In this document: piece after piece, positions 5,317-13,203 of the stretch
Numbering within the stretch: the stretch's first letter is position 1
Layout of the letters: every line of letters begins with the position of its first letter
Assembly (NCBI GenBank): GCA_902496775.1
Contig: CABVCF010000053.1
Location: 1-13,303, forward strand
From: an uncultured Collinsella sp.
GTDB taxonomy: Bacteria; Actinomycetota; Coriobacteriia; Coriobacteriales; Coriobacteriaceae
Reading direction: 5' to 3'
Length of the DNA: 13,303 nucleotides
Made by a program: the position numbers and the translations under genes
Notes under the pieces: model-generated
The model's input: only the letters and a program-made list of their open reading frames with translations
Database searches by the model: none
Told to the model about the DNA's origin: nothing

Positions 5317-6303
5317 CTACTCGTCGTCCCCGTCGTTGGGGTCGCCCTTGAGGGTGTTGATGTCCAGGTACTGGTTATCGTCCTCTTTTTGCTGGGTCTC
5401 CGACTCCGCTTGGGTGGGGCCGCGGAACAGCTGGAATCCCTCAAACGCAATGACACCGAGCAGGGCAATGATAATGGCGATAAAGGCAACCTTGACTGCC
5501 TGCGGAAATTCCGAGAAACGCAGCGCCTTTTCCTCGGCGTAATAATCGGCGAAGCGCTCTTCGCCCGTGCTTTTGGTATACGCCGGCGCGGACGCGGCCT
5601 CCGGGTCATATTCCGGTGCGGGCGTGGCAGCGTACGGATCGTCGAGATAATCGCTCGACGCGGTGCCATAGTCCTCGGTCTCGATGCGACTGTTGCCAGC
5701 ATGGCCATCGGAATAATCGGAATATGTCGCACCGCCCTCATAGCCCGCGGCGCTCGTGTCGGCGGCAAAAAGCGGGTTAACTGGAACATCGAGCGCCGGC
5801 ATGCCGGTAGAGGTCTCATCCAGATCGGCTGCAGCCCAGGAATCGTAGGCAACTTGATGGGCAACGGGCTCATCGAGCCTTGCGACCGGAGGCTTGCGTG
5901 CCGCAGGAACAGGCAACTGCTGGGCGCTGTACATAACAGTGCTGTCGGCCGATTTGCCCTGCGTCGCTGCAGCGAGAAATGCCGCCGTCTCGGACGGGTC
6001 GCTTGCGGGGCGGGGAACGGGCGTGGGCGCCGAAGTGGGTGCGGGCGTAGGCGCGGGCGCCGAAACAGGCGACTGCGCAGGAGTCGGCGCAGGTGCGGAC
6101 TTAGGCGCAAGTGCGGGATTGGGGTTTGACGGGCGAGCCCCGCCGCCCATGAGTTCGTCGGCGGTCCACGGGCGATCATCCATCACGTCGTCAAGGCTCA
6201 GCGAAAACAGGTCGTCTTCACCCTCATCGAACATGCGGTGCACATGTCCACCAATTGCCGGAATCAATCCGCGACCGGTGCATGATGCCTTGCTCAACGC
6301 CAT
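5317..6303 (-). CDS. Pro/Ala-rich protein with one C-terminal transmembrane helix
   Basis: The start ATG at 6301-6303 is preceded by AAAGGA nine bases upstream, giving 328 residues. An acidic N-terminal segment (24-55, containing 'FDEGEDDLFSLSLDDVMDD') leads into a low-complexity Pro/Ala/Thr region (about 60-100, 'APAPTPAPTSAPTPVPRP'). A long acidic, Tyr-rich disordered stretch (about 180-260), a single hydrophobic helix (about 272-290, 'VAFIAIIIALLGVIAFEGF') and a short acidic tail follow. There is no signal peptide, so the large N-terminal part is probably cytoplasmic with the tail outside. No enzymatic domain is seen and the family is not recognised. The plus strand has a long open frame opposite it, explained by codon bias. 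The gene seems monocistronic, with a TATAAT upstream and a terminator at 5256-5283. Confidence 0.75.
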   Translation of the reverse strand: MALSKASCTGRGLIPAIGGHVHRMFDEGEDDLFSLSLDDVMDDRPWTADELMGGGARPSNPNPALAPKSAPAPTPAQSPVSAPAPTPAPTSAPTPVPRPASDPSETAAFLAAATQGKSADSTVMYSAQQLPVPAARKPPVARLDEPVAHQVAYDSWAAADLDETSTGMPALDVPVNPLFAADTSAAGYEGGATYSDYSDGHAGNSRIETEDYGTASSDYLDDPYAATPAPEYDPEAASAPAYTKSTGEERFADYYAEEKALRFSEFPQAVKVAFIAIIIALLGVIAFEGFQLFRGPTQAESETQQKEDDNQYLDINTLKGDPNDGDDE

Positions 6304-6337
6304 TCTGTCCCATCCTTTCGAAATACTAATGACATCG

Positions 6338-6343
6338 ATTATA
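6338..6343 (-). promoter_or_regulatory. -10 element of the membrane-anchored protein gene
   Basis: A perfect TATAAT on the minus strand lies 34 bases upstream of the start codon at 6303. No convincing -35 stands at 16-18 bases. Confidence 0.4.
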
Positions 6344-6426
6344 TGGAACTTCCCAAGCGGCTCGGTCTTGGATTCGTGCTTTCCAGAACTCGCGCCCAAA
6401 AGGGGAGGGGCAATCCAGGCGAGTGC

Positions 6427-7080
6427 CTACTTGTCGCCGGCCGCCGCCTTGGCCTCATTGAGGTAGCTATAGAAGCTGTACTTGGAGATGCCAAAGAACT
6501 CGCAGGCGCGCTCGCTCGACTTGGAAATGAGGAAGGCACCGCGACGGTCGAGGTAGCCAATGGCACGAATGCGCTCGTCTTTGGTCATGAGTGCCGCGGG
6601 CTTGCCCACAAACTGCTCGCACTCGTGCAGCAGGTCCTCGAGTAGGTCGCCGATGTTCTTGGTAATGGGCTCGGGCTCGGTATAGCCCGTGCCGCCGGTG
6701 CCGGTAAAGGCGTCGAGCGAACGCTCAAAAGCCTTCATAAGCGTAATGTCAAAGTTGATGCCCAAAATGCCGACGGGCTTGCCCTCGTCGTTGCGGATAA
6801 AGATGGTAGAGGACTTGAGCAGCTTGCCATCGGTGGTTTTGGTGAGGTATGGCTCGCGGTCGTGCACGTCGGTGGTGCCCTCGTGCATGGACTCAAACAC
6901 AATATGGCTGGGGCCGTCACCCAGTTTGCGCCCGCTGACGTGGCCGTTTTCGATCACTACGATGGAGTGGTCCACGTCCTCGGTCTCCAGATCGTGGACG
7001 ACGACTTCGCAGTTGGGGCCAAATTGGAGCGCCAGGCCGTGTGCTAGGCGCTTGTAAAACTCAATCTGTGCGGGGGTCAT
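6427..7080 (-). CDS. YheO-type PAS/HTH transcriptional regulator
   Basis: The 217-residue start at ATG 7078-7080 is fixed by AGGAAGG about five bases upstream; in-frame Met codons further upstream lack a site. Residues about 5-118 match the YheO-like PAS domain ('CEVVVHDLE' at 24-32, 'GKPVGILGINFDIT' at 100-113). Residues about 168-210 match the HTH_22 domain ('RIRAIGYLDRRGAFLISKS', then 'FFGISKYSFYSYLNEA'), the architecture of DauR-like regulators. These usually control amino-acid or nitrogen catabolism and sense a small ligand through the PAS domain (family knowledge). It is transcribed divergently from dpaL with 277 bp between them, so it is the likely local regulator of the catabolic operon. 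The ligand cannot be told from sequence. Confidence 0.9.
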   Translation of the reverse strand: MTPAQIEFYKRLAHGLALQFGPNCEVVVHDLETEDVDHSIVVIENGHVSGRKLGDGPSHIVFESMHEGTTDVHDREPYLTKTTDGKLLKSSTIFIRNDEGKPVGILGINFDITLMKAFERSLDAFTGTGGTGYTEPEPITKNIGDLLEDLLHECEQFVGKPAALMTKDERIRAIGYLDRRGAFLISKSSERACEFFGISKYSFYSYLNEAKAAAGDK

Positions 7081-7357
7081 GGGTGCCTTCCTAAAAATTA
7101 GTTTGGGCACACTTTGCCATAAACCACACTTGACCGCAAACAAATCCATCAACAAGGCAATTCATGACCGTTCGGCGGCGAAAAAGTACCGATTACGGCA
7201 ACAAACAATTCGTTAGGTATGCCAATCAAAAAGTGTGATAGAACATTACTAACAAACTTTTTGTTTGGCATCCACATAAAAGTTCAGCCGTGTGAATGGG
7301 ATCGGGCTGAAACGCGTATGCGGGGGCCGGCAAGAGAGGACTTAAGGAGTTCACCGT
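7081..7357. promoter_or_regulatory. Divergent control region with candidate operators
   Basis: The 277-bp AT-rich region between the regulator and dpaL holds a near-perfect 16-bp inverted repeat (7219-7234 and 7256-7271, 15 of 16 pairs; arm ATGCCAATCAAAAAGT). Between the arms lies a possible extended -10, TGATAGAAC (7236-7244). AAGTGTG occurs three times: on the minus strand at 7108-7114 and 7125-7131 (17 bp apart, in front of the regulator), and on the plus strand at 7231-7237 (in front of dpaL). These are candidate sites for the YheO-type regulator. The dpaL leader would be about 105 nt; AAGGAG (7344-7349) is its ribosome site. No clear regulator promoter was found. Confidence 0.5.
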
Positions 7358-8572
7358 ATGGCCGATAAGATCCAGTGGGCGGGCAACACGATGCCCAAGA
7401 GCGATGACAAGCACTTGGGAATCATGAGCCTCGACCACGTGAAGAAGGCCCGTGCCTTCCACCAGTCGTTCCCTCAATATACCGTCACTCCGCTTGCCCG
7501 TCTGGACGGTCAGGCTGCGCGCCTGGGCCTGTCCAACCTGTGCGTTAAGGACGAGAGCTATCGCTTTGGCCTCAACGCCTTTAAGGTTCTGGGCGGCTCG
7601 TTTGCCATGGCCAACTACATTGCCGATGAGACCGGCAAGGACGTTGCCGACTGCACCTTCGATTACCTGACTTCCGATCAGCTTGCCAAGGACTTTGGCC
7701 AGGCCACCTTCTTTACCGCCACCGACGGCAACCATGGCCGCGGCGTGGCATGGGCTGCCAACAAGCTGGGTCAGAAGGCCGTCGTGCACATGCCCAAGGG
7801 TTCCACCAAGCCCCGCTTCGACAACATCGCCGCCGAGGGCGCCACGGTGACCATCGAAGAGGTCAACTACGACGAGTGCGTGCGCATGGCCGCCGCCGAG
7901 GCCGACGCCTGCGAGCGCGGCGTCATCGTTCAGGACACCGCCTGGGAGGGCTACGAGAAGATCCCGTCTTGGATCATGGAGGGCTACGGCACCATGGCTT
8001 CCGAGGCTGCCGAGCAGCTGCGCGAGATGGCCATCAACCGCCCGACCCACGTGTTTGTCCAGGCTGGCGTGGGTTCGCTCGCCGGCGCCGTGGTGGGCTA
8101 CTTCACCAACCTGTATCCCGATAACCCGCCCACCTTCGTCGTGGTTGAGTGCGCGCCTGCCGCCTGCCTGTACAAGGGCGCTGCCGCCGGCGACGGTGAC
8201 CCGCGCATCGTGGACGGCGACATGCCCTCCATCATGGCCGGTCTGTGCTGCGGTGAGCCCAACATCCTGGGCTGGGATATCCTGCGCAACCACGCCACCG
8301 CCTTCGTGTCCTGCCCCGACTGGGTCACCGCTCGCGGCATGCGCACCCTGGGCGCTCCCGAGAAGGGCGACCCGCGCGTCATCTCCGGCGAGTCCGGCGC
8401 TGTGACCACCGGCCTGGTCGAGACCCTCATGCTCGATCCCGAGTACGCCGAGCTCAAGGAACTCATCGGCCTGGACAAGACGAGCTCCGTGCTCTGCTTC
8501 TCCACCGAGGGCGACACCGATCCCGACCAGTATCGCCGCATTGTTTGGGAAGGTGAATATCCCACTTGCTAA
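7358..8572 (+). CDS. dpaL: Diaminopropionate ammonia-lyase
   Basis: A PLP fold-type II enzyme of 404 residues, the usual length, converting 2,3-diaminopropionate to pyruvate and two ammonia in the cytoplasm (family knowledge; also called YgeX). Visible features are the PLP lysine K76 in 'FGLNAFKVLGG', 'TATDGNHGRGVAWAA' (121-135; D123 matches the family's catalytic Asp), 'QDTAWEGY' (192-199; D194 matches the second catalytic Asp), a phosphate-binding Gly loop 'QAGVGSLAG' (235-243), and 'STEGDTDPDQY' near the end. ATG 7358 lies eight bases after AAGGAG. It opens the operon, next to the divergent regulator. Strong GC-ending codon bias suggests high expression. In yge clusters the true substrate may be a purine-derived amino compound; that part is inference. 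Confidence 0.96.
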   Translation: MADKIQWAGNTMPKSDDKHLGIMSLDHVKKARAFHQSFPQYTVTPLARLDGQAARLGLSNLCVKDESYRFGLNAFKVLGGSFAMANYIADETGKDVADCTFDYLTSDQLAKDFGQATFFTATDGNHGRGVAWAANKLGQKAVVHMPKGSTKPRFDNIAAEGATVTIEEVNYDECVRMAAAEADACERGVIVQDTAWEGYEKIPSWIMEGYGTMASEAAEQLREMAINRPTHVFVQAGVGSLAGAVVGYFTNLYPDNPPTFVVVECAPAACLYKGAAAGDGDPRIVDGDMPSIMAGLCCGEPNILGWDILRNHATAFVSCPDWVTARGMRTLGAPEKGDPRVISGESGAVTTGLVETLMLDPEYAELKELIGLDKTSSVLCFSTEGDTDPDQYRRIVWEGEYPTC

Positions 8573-8579
8573 TCGTTGG

Positions 8580-8606
8580 GGCGGAGTAAATAGGTATCGC
8601 TCCGCC
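8580..8606 (+). other. Intercistronic hairpin between dpaL and ygeY
   Basis: GGCGGAG (8580-8586) and CTCCGCC (8600-8606) pair perfectly around a 13-nt loop. No T-run follows, so it is more likely an mRNA-stabilising or processing hairpin than a terminator. Confidence 0.5.
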
Positions 8607-8646
8607 ACCTCACAGGTAGATTCCTTCGTTTGAAAGGTTATGAACA

Positions 8647-10032
8647 ATGGCTAAAGAACTCGATTTCGACGCTATCAAGGCTGCTGCTGAGTCCCACCGT
8701 GCTGATATGACGCGTTTTCTTCGCGCAATGATTAGCCATCCCTCTGAGTCCTGCGAGGAGGGTGAGGTTGTCGCTTGCATCAAGGCCGAGATGGAGAGCC
8801 TTGGTTATGACGAGGTCAAGGTCGACGGCCTGGGCAACGTCATGGGCTTTATGGGCGAGGGCGACAAGATCATCGCCATCGACTCTCACATCGACACCGT
8901 CGGCATCGGCAACATCGAGAACTGGGATGCCGATCCCTACGAGGGCTACGAGACCGACGAGATCATCTACGGCCGCGGCGGCTCCGACCAGGAGGGCGGC
9001 ATGGCTTCTGCTACCTACGCTGCCAAGATGATGAAGGACATGGGCCTCATCCCCGAGGGCTACAAGATCATGGTCGTCGGCACCGTCCAGGAAGAGGACT
9101 GCGACGGCATGTGCTGGCAGTACATCTACAACAAGGACGGCATTAAGCCCGAGTTCGTCATTTCCACCGAGCCCACCGACGGCGGCATCTATCGCGGTCA
9201 CCGCGGCCGTATGGAGATCCGCGTCGACGTTCACGGTACCTCCTGCCACGGCTCCGCTCCCGACCGCGGCGACAACGCCATCTACAAGATGGCCGACATC
9301 ATCGCCGACGTCCGCGCCCTCAACAACAACGGCTGCGACGAGTCGACCGACATCAAGGGTCTCGTCAAGATGCTCGACCCCAAGTACAATCCCGAGCACT
9401 TCGAGGATGCCCGCTTCCTGGGTCGCGGCACCTGCACCGTCAGCCAGATCTTCTACACCAGCCCCAGCCGCTGCGCTGTCGCTGACTCCTGCGCCATCTC
9501 CATCGACCGTCGCATGACCGCCGGCGAGACCTGGGAGTCCTGCCTGGACGAGATCCGCAACCTGCCGGCCGCCAAGAAGTACGGCGACGACGTGAAGGTC
9601 TCCATGTACATGTACGACCGTCCGTCCTGGACCGGCGAGGTCTACGAGACCGAGGCTTACTTCCCCACGTGGATCAACAAGGAGACCGCTCCGCACGTCA
9701 AGGCCCTCGTCGACGCCCACAAGGCCATGTTTGGTGACGAGCGCATCGGCTGTGAGCCCAGCATGGACAAGCGCACCGGTCGTCCGCTGTGCGACAAGTG
9801 GACCTTCTCCACGAACTGCGTCTCCATCCAGGGCCGCTACGGCATCCCCTGCGTGGGCTTTGGCCCGGGTGCCGAGTCTCAGGCTCACGCTCCCAACGAG
9901 GTCACCTACAAGGACGACCTGGTCACCGCTGCCGCCATGTACGTGGCTGCCCTGAACCTCTACGATCCGAGCAAGGCCGATGGCGACGCCACCGTGTTCC
10001 GCGCCGGTCTGACCAACAACAAGATCGATTAG
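8647..10032 (+). CDS. ygeY: YgeY family M20 metallohydrolase
   Basis: A 461-residue M20/DapE-ArgE-type amidohydrolase. Di-zinc motifs are in order: 'IAIDSHIDTVG' (76-86; H81, D83), 'GGSDQEGGM' (111-119; D114), 'TVQEEDCDG' (146-154; E149 as likely base, E150), 'STEPT' (173-177; E175) and a late His in 'SQAHAPNE' (411-418; H414). The family is known as the selenium-metabolism-linked YgeY hydrolases and would cleave an acyl, carbamoyl or ureido amide (family knowledge; the substrate is not proven). The start follows AAAGG by about ten bases. The gene lies 74 bp after dpaL with an intervening hairpin, and 201 bp before ygeW. Codon use is the same highly biased type as dpaL. Confidence 0.94.
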   Translation: MAKELDFDAIKAAAESHRADMTRFLRAMISHPSESCEEGEVVACIKAEMESLGYDEVKVDGLGNVMGFMGEGDKIIAIDSHIDTVGIGNIENWDADPYEGYETDEIIYGRGGSDQEGGMASATYAAKMMKDMGLIPEGYKIMVVGTVQEEDCDGMCWQYIYNKDGIKPEFVISTEPTDGGIYRGHRGRMEIRVDVHGTSCHGSAPDRGDNAIYKMADIIADVRALNNNGCDESTDIKGLVKMLDPKYNPEHFEDARFLGRGTCTVSQIFYTSPSRCAVADSCAISIDRRMTAGETWESCLDEIRNLPAAKKYGDDVKVSMYMYDRPSWTGEVYETEAYFPTWINKETAPHVKALVDAHKAMFGDERIGCEPSMDKRTGRPLCDKWTFSTNCVSIQGRYGIPCVGFGPGAESQAHAPNEVTYKDDLVTAAAMYVAALNLYDPSKADGDATVFRAGLTNNKID

Positions 10033-10233
10033 TCCCATTCCTCGATTCTGTTGAGCCGGGGGCCGCTCGTGTCCCCGGCACCCCCTGTTGACTTGGGGCC
10101 CGCGGTCGTTATCTCCCATGCTTCCTCAACGGTGGCGGGTCCTCGTCATAGCGCTCTGTATGTTCTAGCCACACGCGCATGCCGGGGCGCATTAACTCAT
10201 TGCGATCGTTTCATCTTTAGAAAGGACATTTCC
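10033..10233 (+). other. 201-bp gap before ygeW with a GC-rich hairpin
   Basis: GCCGGGG (10055-10061) and CCCCGGC (10073-10079) form a 7-bp hairpin soon after the ygeY stop. It lacks a T-run, so read-through is expected. TTGACT follows at about 10088, but no good -10 stands at the right distance. The frame open upstream of ygeW across this gap has unlike codon use and no ribosome site, so I do not treat it as an N-terminal extension. Confidence 0.4.
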
Positions 10234-11436
10234 ATGGACGCTAAGTTTACCGAGCTCGTCGAGCAGCTGAACGGCCTCGATTTTAAGGGTATGTACGGCA
10301 GCGACTTCCTGCACACCTGGGACAAGACCACCGATGAGCTCAAGGCGCTCTACATCGTCGCCGACGCCCTGCGCGAGCTGCGTGAGAACAACGTTTCGTC
10401 CAAGATCTTCGACTCGGGCCTGGCCGTCTCCCTGTTCCGCGACAACTCCACCCGTACGCGTTTCTCCTTCTCTAAGGCCGCCAACCTGCTCGGCCTTGAG
10501 CTGCAGGACCTGGACGAGAAGAAGTCCCAGATCGCTCACGGCGAGACCGTCCGCGAGACCGCTACCATGATTTCCTTCATGGCCGACGTCATCGGCATCC
10601 GCGACGACATGTACATCGGCAAGGGCGACGCCTACATGGCCGAGGTCTCCGAGTCTGTCCAGCAGGCTTACGAGGACGGCGTTCTGGATCACCGTCCCAC
10701 GCTCATCTCCCTGCAGTCCGACTCCGACCACCCCACGCAGTCCTCTGCCGACATGCTCTACCTCATCAACGAGTTTGGCGGTCTTGAGAACCTCAAGGGC
10801 AAGAAGGTTGCCGTCACCTGGGCCTATTCGCCCTCTTACGGCAAGCCGCTGTCCTGCCCGCAGTCGCTGATCAGCCTACTGCCCCGCTTTGGCATGGACG
10901 TCACCCTGGCTCACCCCGAGGGCTACGACCTCATGCCCGAGGTCGTCGAGCGCGCCAAGACCTATGCCGCCGAGTCCGGCACCACCTTTAAGCAGGTCAA
11001 CACCATGGCCGAGGCCTTCGAGGACGCCGACATCGTGATCCCCAAGAGCTGGGCTCCGTTTGCCGCCATGGAGAAGCGCACCAACCTGTACGCCGAGGGC
11101 GACGACGCCGGCATCGCAGCGCTCGAGAAGGAGCTGCTCGCCCAGAACGCCACCCATCAGGACTGGTGCTCCACGACCGAGCTCATGGAGAAGACTGCCA
11201 ACGGCCAGGACACCATCTTTATGCACCCGCTGCCCGCCGACATCTCCGGTGTCTCCTGCGAGCACGGCGAGGTCAACGCCGACGTCTTCGACATGCACCG
11301 CGTGGGCATGTACAAGGAGGCCAGCTACAAGCCGTACGCCATCGCAGCCATGATGTTCCTGCAGAAGGTTGCCGATCCCGCCGCTACCCTCAAGGCCCTC
11401 GACGAGCGCAACACCGCCCGTTGGTTCCAGGCCTAA
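10234..11436 (+). CDS. ygeW: Knotted carbamoyltransferase YgeW
   Basis: A 400-residue protein starting at ATG 10234, eight bases after AAAGGA. It belongs to the ATCase/OTCase superfamily. The carbamoyl-phosphate loop is 'FRDNSTRTRFSF' (68-79; S72-T73-R74-T75-R76), followed by 'DSDHPTQSSADM' (163-174; H166, Q169) and 'FMHPLPAD' (329-336). The length and the 'MHPLPAD-ISGVSC' segment fit the YgeW branch, whose fold has a deep knot and whose substrate long remained unknown. Running in the catabolic direction it would phosphorolyse a carbamoylated (ureido) compound to carbamoyl phosphate, which fits the carbamate kinase gene 14 bp downstream. Distinction from ornithine carbamoyltransferase rests on neighbourhood and overall likeness. 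Confidence 0.93.
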   Translation: MDAKFTELVEQLNGLDFKGMYGSDFLHTWDKTTDELKALYIVADALRELRENNVSSKIFDSGLAVSLFRDNSTRTRFSFSKAANLLGLELQDLDEKKSQIAHGETVRETATMISFMADVIGIRDDMYIGKGDAYMAEVSESVQQAYEDGVLDHRPTLISLQSDSDHPTQSSADMLYLINEFGGLENLKGKKVAVTWAYSPSYGKPLSCPQSLISLLPRFGMDVTLAHPEGYDLMPEVVERAKTYAAESGTTFKQVNTMAEAFEDADIVIPKSWAPFAAMEKRTNLYAEGDDAGIAALEKELLAQNATHQDWCSTTELMEKTANGQDTIFMHPLPADISGVSCEHGEVNADVFDMHRVGMYKEASYKPYAIAAMMFLQKVADPAATLKALDERNTARWFQA

Positions 11437-11450
11437 AGCTGGGCTGAGAA

Positions 11451-12401
11451 ATGGCTAAGCGTATTGTTGTCGCCTTGGGCGGAAACGCCCTCGGCGCCAA
11501 CCTTCCCGAGCAGATGGAGGCCGTCAAGACGACTTCCAAGGCTATCGTCGACCTGATCGAGGAAGGCAACGAGGTCGTCGTCGTGCATGGCAACGGCCCC
11601 CAGGTGGGCATGATCGCCAACGCGATGGCCGAGCTCACGCGTTCTAATCCTCAGAAGTACATTCCCTGCCCGCTGTCCGTTTGCGGCGCCATGAGCCAGG
11701 GCTACATTGGCTATGACCTGCAAAACGCCCTGCGCGAGGAAATGCTCGACCGCAATATCGACAAGGGTGTCGCGACCGTGCTCACCCAGGTCGAGGTTGC
11801 GGCGGACGACCCGGCCTTTGCCGACCCGGTCAAGCCGATCGGTCCGTGGATGAGCGAGGCCGAGGCCAAGGAGCTGGAGGCCGATCGCGGCTATCAGTTC
11901 ATCCACGACGAGAAGCAGGGCTTCCGTCGCGTGGTTGCCTCGCCCAAGCCCGTGAACATCGTCGAGCTCGACACCATTAAGTCGCTCGTCGAGTCCAACC
12001 ATGTGGTTATCTCCTGCGGCGGCGGTGGCATTCCCGTCACCAAGGCCCAGGGCAACCACCTTAAGGGCGCTGCCGCCGTCATCGATAAGGACTTTGCGGC
12101 CGAGAAGCTTGCCGAGCAGCTCGACGCCGATGCCCTGGTTATCCTGACGGCTGTGGAGAAGGTTGCCATTGGCTTTGGCACCGACCACGAGCAGTGGCTC
12201 GACACGCTGACCGCGGCTGACGTAAAGCGTCTGTCCGAGGCCAACGAGTTCGGTCGCGGCTCCATGCTGCCCAAGGTCCAGGCAGCCTCGACATTTGCCG
12301 AGAGCAAGCCGGGCCGCACGGCGCTCATCACGCTGCTCGAGAAGGCGCGCGATGGCCTTGCCGGCAAGACCGGTACCACGTTTACCGGCGACGCTGAGTA
12401 G
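11451..12401 (+). CDS. yqeA: Carbamate kinase (YqeA/ArcC-like)
   Basis: A 316-residue amino-acid-kinase-fold enzyme that makes ATP from carbamoyl phosphate and ADP, releasing carbamate. Motifs: 'GGNAL' (10-14), 'VHGNGPQVG' (45-53), 'SCGGGGIPV' (188-196), 'VIDKD' (210-214) and 'GSMLPKVQA' (270-278), all as in ArcC-type kinases. It starts 14 bp after ygeW with only a weak upstream site (GCTGAG), which suggests translational coupling. The pairing with ygeW gives the operon its energy-yielding step. The symbol yqeA is chosen for context; arcC would be equally valid by reaction. A terminator follows at 12419-12454, so the genes to the right may be partly under separate control. Confidence 0.93.
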   Translation: MAKRIVVALGGNALGANLPEQMEAVKTTSKAIVDLIEEGNEVVVVHGNGPQVGMIANAMAELTRSNPQKYIPCPLSVCGAMSQGYIGYDLQNALREEMLDRNIDKGVATVLTQVEVAADDPAFADPVKPIGPWMSEAEAKELEADRGYQFIHDEKQGFRRVVASPKPVNIVELDTIKSLVESNHVVISCGGGGIPVTKAQGNHLKGAAAVIDKDFAAEKLAEQLDADALVILTAVEKVAIGFGTDHEQWLDTLTAADVKRLSEANEFGRGSMLPKVQAASTFAESKPGRTALITLLEKARDGLAGKTGTTFTGDAE

Positions 12402-12418
12402 GCATATCTGCACCATTG

Positions 12419-12454
12419 AGGAGGGTGCCCTGCGTCGCGGGGTGCCCTCCTTTG
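12419..12454 (+). terminator. Intrinsic terminator after yqeA
   Basis: Positions 12419-12430 pair with 12440-12451 (GGAGGGTGCCC with GGGTGCCCTCC, two wobble pairs) around a 9-nt loop and are followed by TTTG. The T-run is short, so termination may be partial. Confidence 0.6.
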
Positions 12455-12579
12455 TGCTATGGAGAGCCAAGGGGCGTTCGCTGGAAAAACGAGCGCATAC
12501 CTGTTCCGACGGAGTGCGAGCTTGGTATGGTGGGTATAGCAGCTATGGTGTCCAAGGCAGCCAGGGGAGGTTTGCGGAG

Positions 12580-13194
12580 ATGAAACTCGGTTGCGTGATT
12601 ATGGCCTCGGGCGAGGGCAAGCGGTTTGGCTCTAACAAGATGCTTGCCGATATCTATGGCGAGCCGCTGATTGCCCGGACCATCGATTCGGTTCCCCGGG
12701 GCTTTGACGTCGTGGTTTCGACGCGTTGGCCCGAGGTCGCCCAGATTTGCGAGGACAAGCATTGCCCGTGTGTGCTGCACGATGGCGAGCTGCGCAGCGA
12801 AAGCGTCCGTGCGGGCCTTTCGTGGGGAGTCGAACGCAACTGGAAAGGTTGCCTCTTTTTGCCGGGCGACCAGCCGCTCGTGAGTTCGGATTCTTTTGAT
12901 GCCATGGTTCGTGCATTTGACGAGCGTGGCCGCAAGCATCCGGTGCGTCTTGCGTGCAACGGTGAGCCTTCGAGCCCGGTGCTCTTTCCGGCGGAACTGT
13001 TCGATGCACTTATGTGTCTTGAGGGCAAGGACGGCGGCGGTTCGATCCTCAAGGGCCGTACCGACGTGGTGCTGGTCGAGGCGCGTGCCTACGAGCTGTG
13101 GGACGTCGACACCGCCAAGGGACAGCGACGCATAGCGGAGCATATCGCCGCCTGCTCGTATTTTGATCGCGTGGCCAACTGCATCAATCAATAA
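12580..13194 (+). CDS. ygfJ: MobA/MocA-like nucleotidyltransferase (YgfJ-like)
   Basis: A 204-residue NTP_transf_3 protein. The nucleotide-binding loop is 'IMASGEGKRFGSNKML' (7-22; K20), with the metal-binding 'FLPGDQPLV' (93-101) and 'LWDVDTAKG' (173-181; D175, D177) near the C-terminus. Relatives attach CMP to molybdopterin for xanthine-dehydrogenase-family hydroxylases, and the YgfJ branch travels with selenium-dependent ones (family knowledge). Its presence predicts such a hydroxylase nearby, outside this window. ATG 12580 follows AGGGGAGG by nine bases; a much longer frame open upstream overlaps yqeA and the terminator and is rejected. Nine bases separate it from the next gene, so those two are co-transcribed. 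Confidence 0.88.
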   Translation: MKLGCVIMASGEGKRFGSNKMLADIYGEPLIARTIDSVPRGFDVVVSTRWPEVAQICEDKHCPCVLHDGELRSESVRAGLSWGVERNWKGCLFLPGDQPLVSSDSFDAMVRAFDERGRKHPVRLACNGEPSSPVLFPAELFDALMCLEGKDGGGSILKGRTDVVLVEARAYELWDVDTAKGQRRIAEHIAACSYFDRVANCINQ

Positions 13195-13203
13195 GGAGCA
13201 ATT

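Noticed and set aside
5278..6129. Plus-strand open frame opposite the Pro/Ala-rich protein
   Set aside because: Arg/Gly-rich product. The minus-strand gene has a ribosome site, a promoter, a terminator and a clear membrane helix.
7226..8647. Long open frame on the minus strand opposite dpaL (473 codons)
   Set aside because: Its product is a Gly/Ala/Val/His-rich string typical of the complement of a GC-rich gene, and dpaL on the plus strand is unmistakable.
8638..10119. Long minus-strand open frame opposite ygeY (493 codons)
   Set aside because: Composition artefact of strong codon bias in ygeY; low-complexity product without motifs.
10051..10233. N-terminal extension of ygeW
   Set aside because: No ribosome site, unlike composition, and the YgeW fold begins at the ATG at 10234, which has AAAGGA.
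11433..12470. Minus-strand open frame opposite the carbamate kinase
   Set aside because: The plus strand has all carbamate kinase motifs; the complement has none and no ribosome site.
12295..12579. N-terminal extension of the MocA-like gene
   Set aside because: It would overlap yqeA and a terminator; the nucleotide-binding loop begins right after the ATG at 12580.
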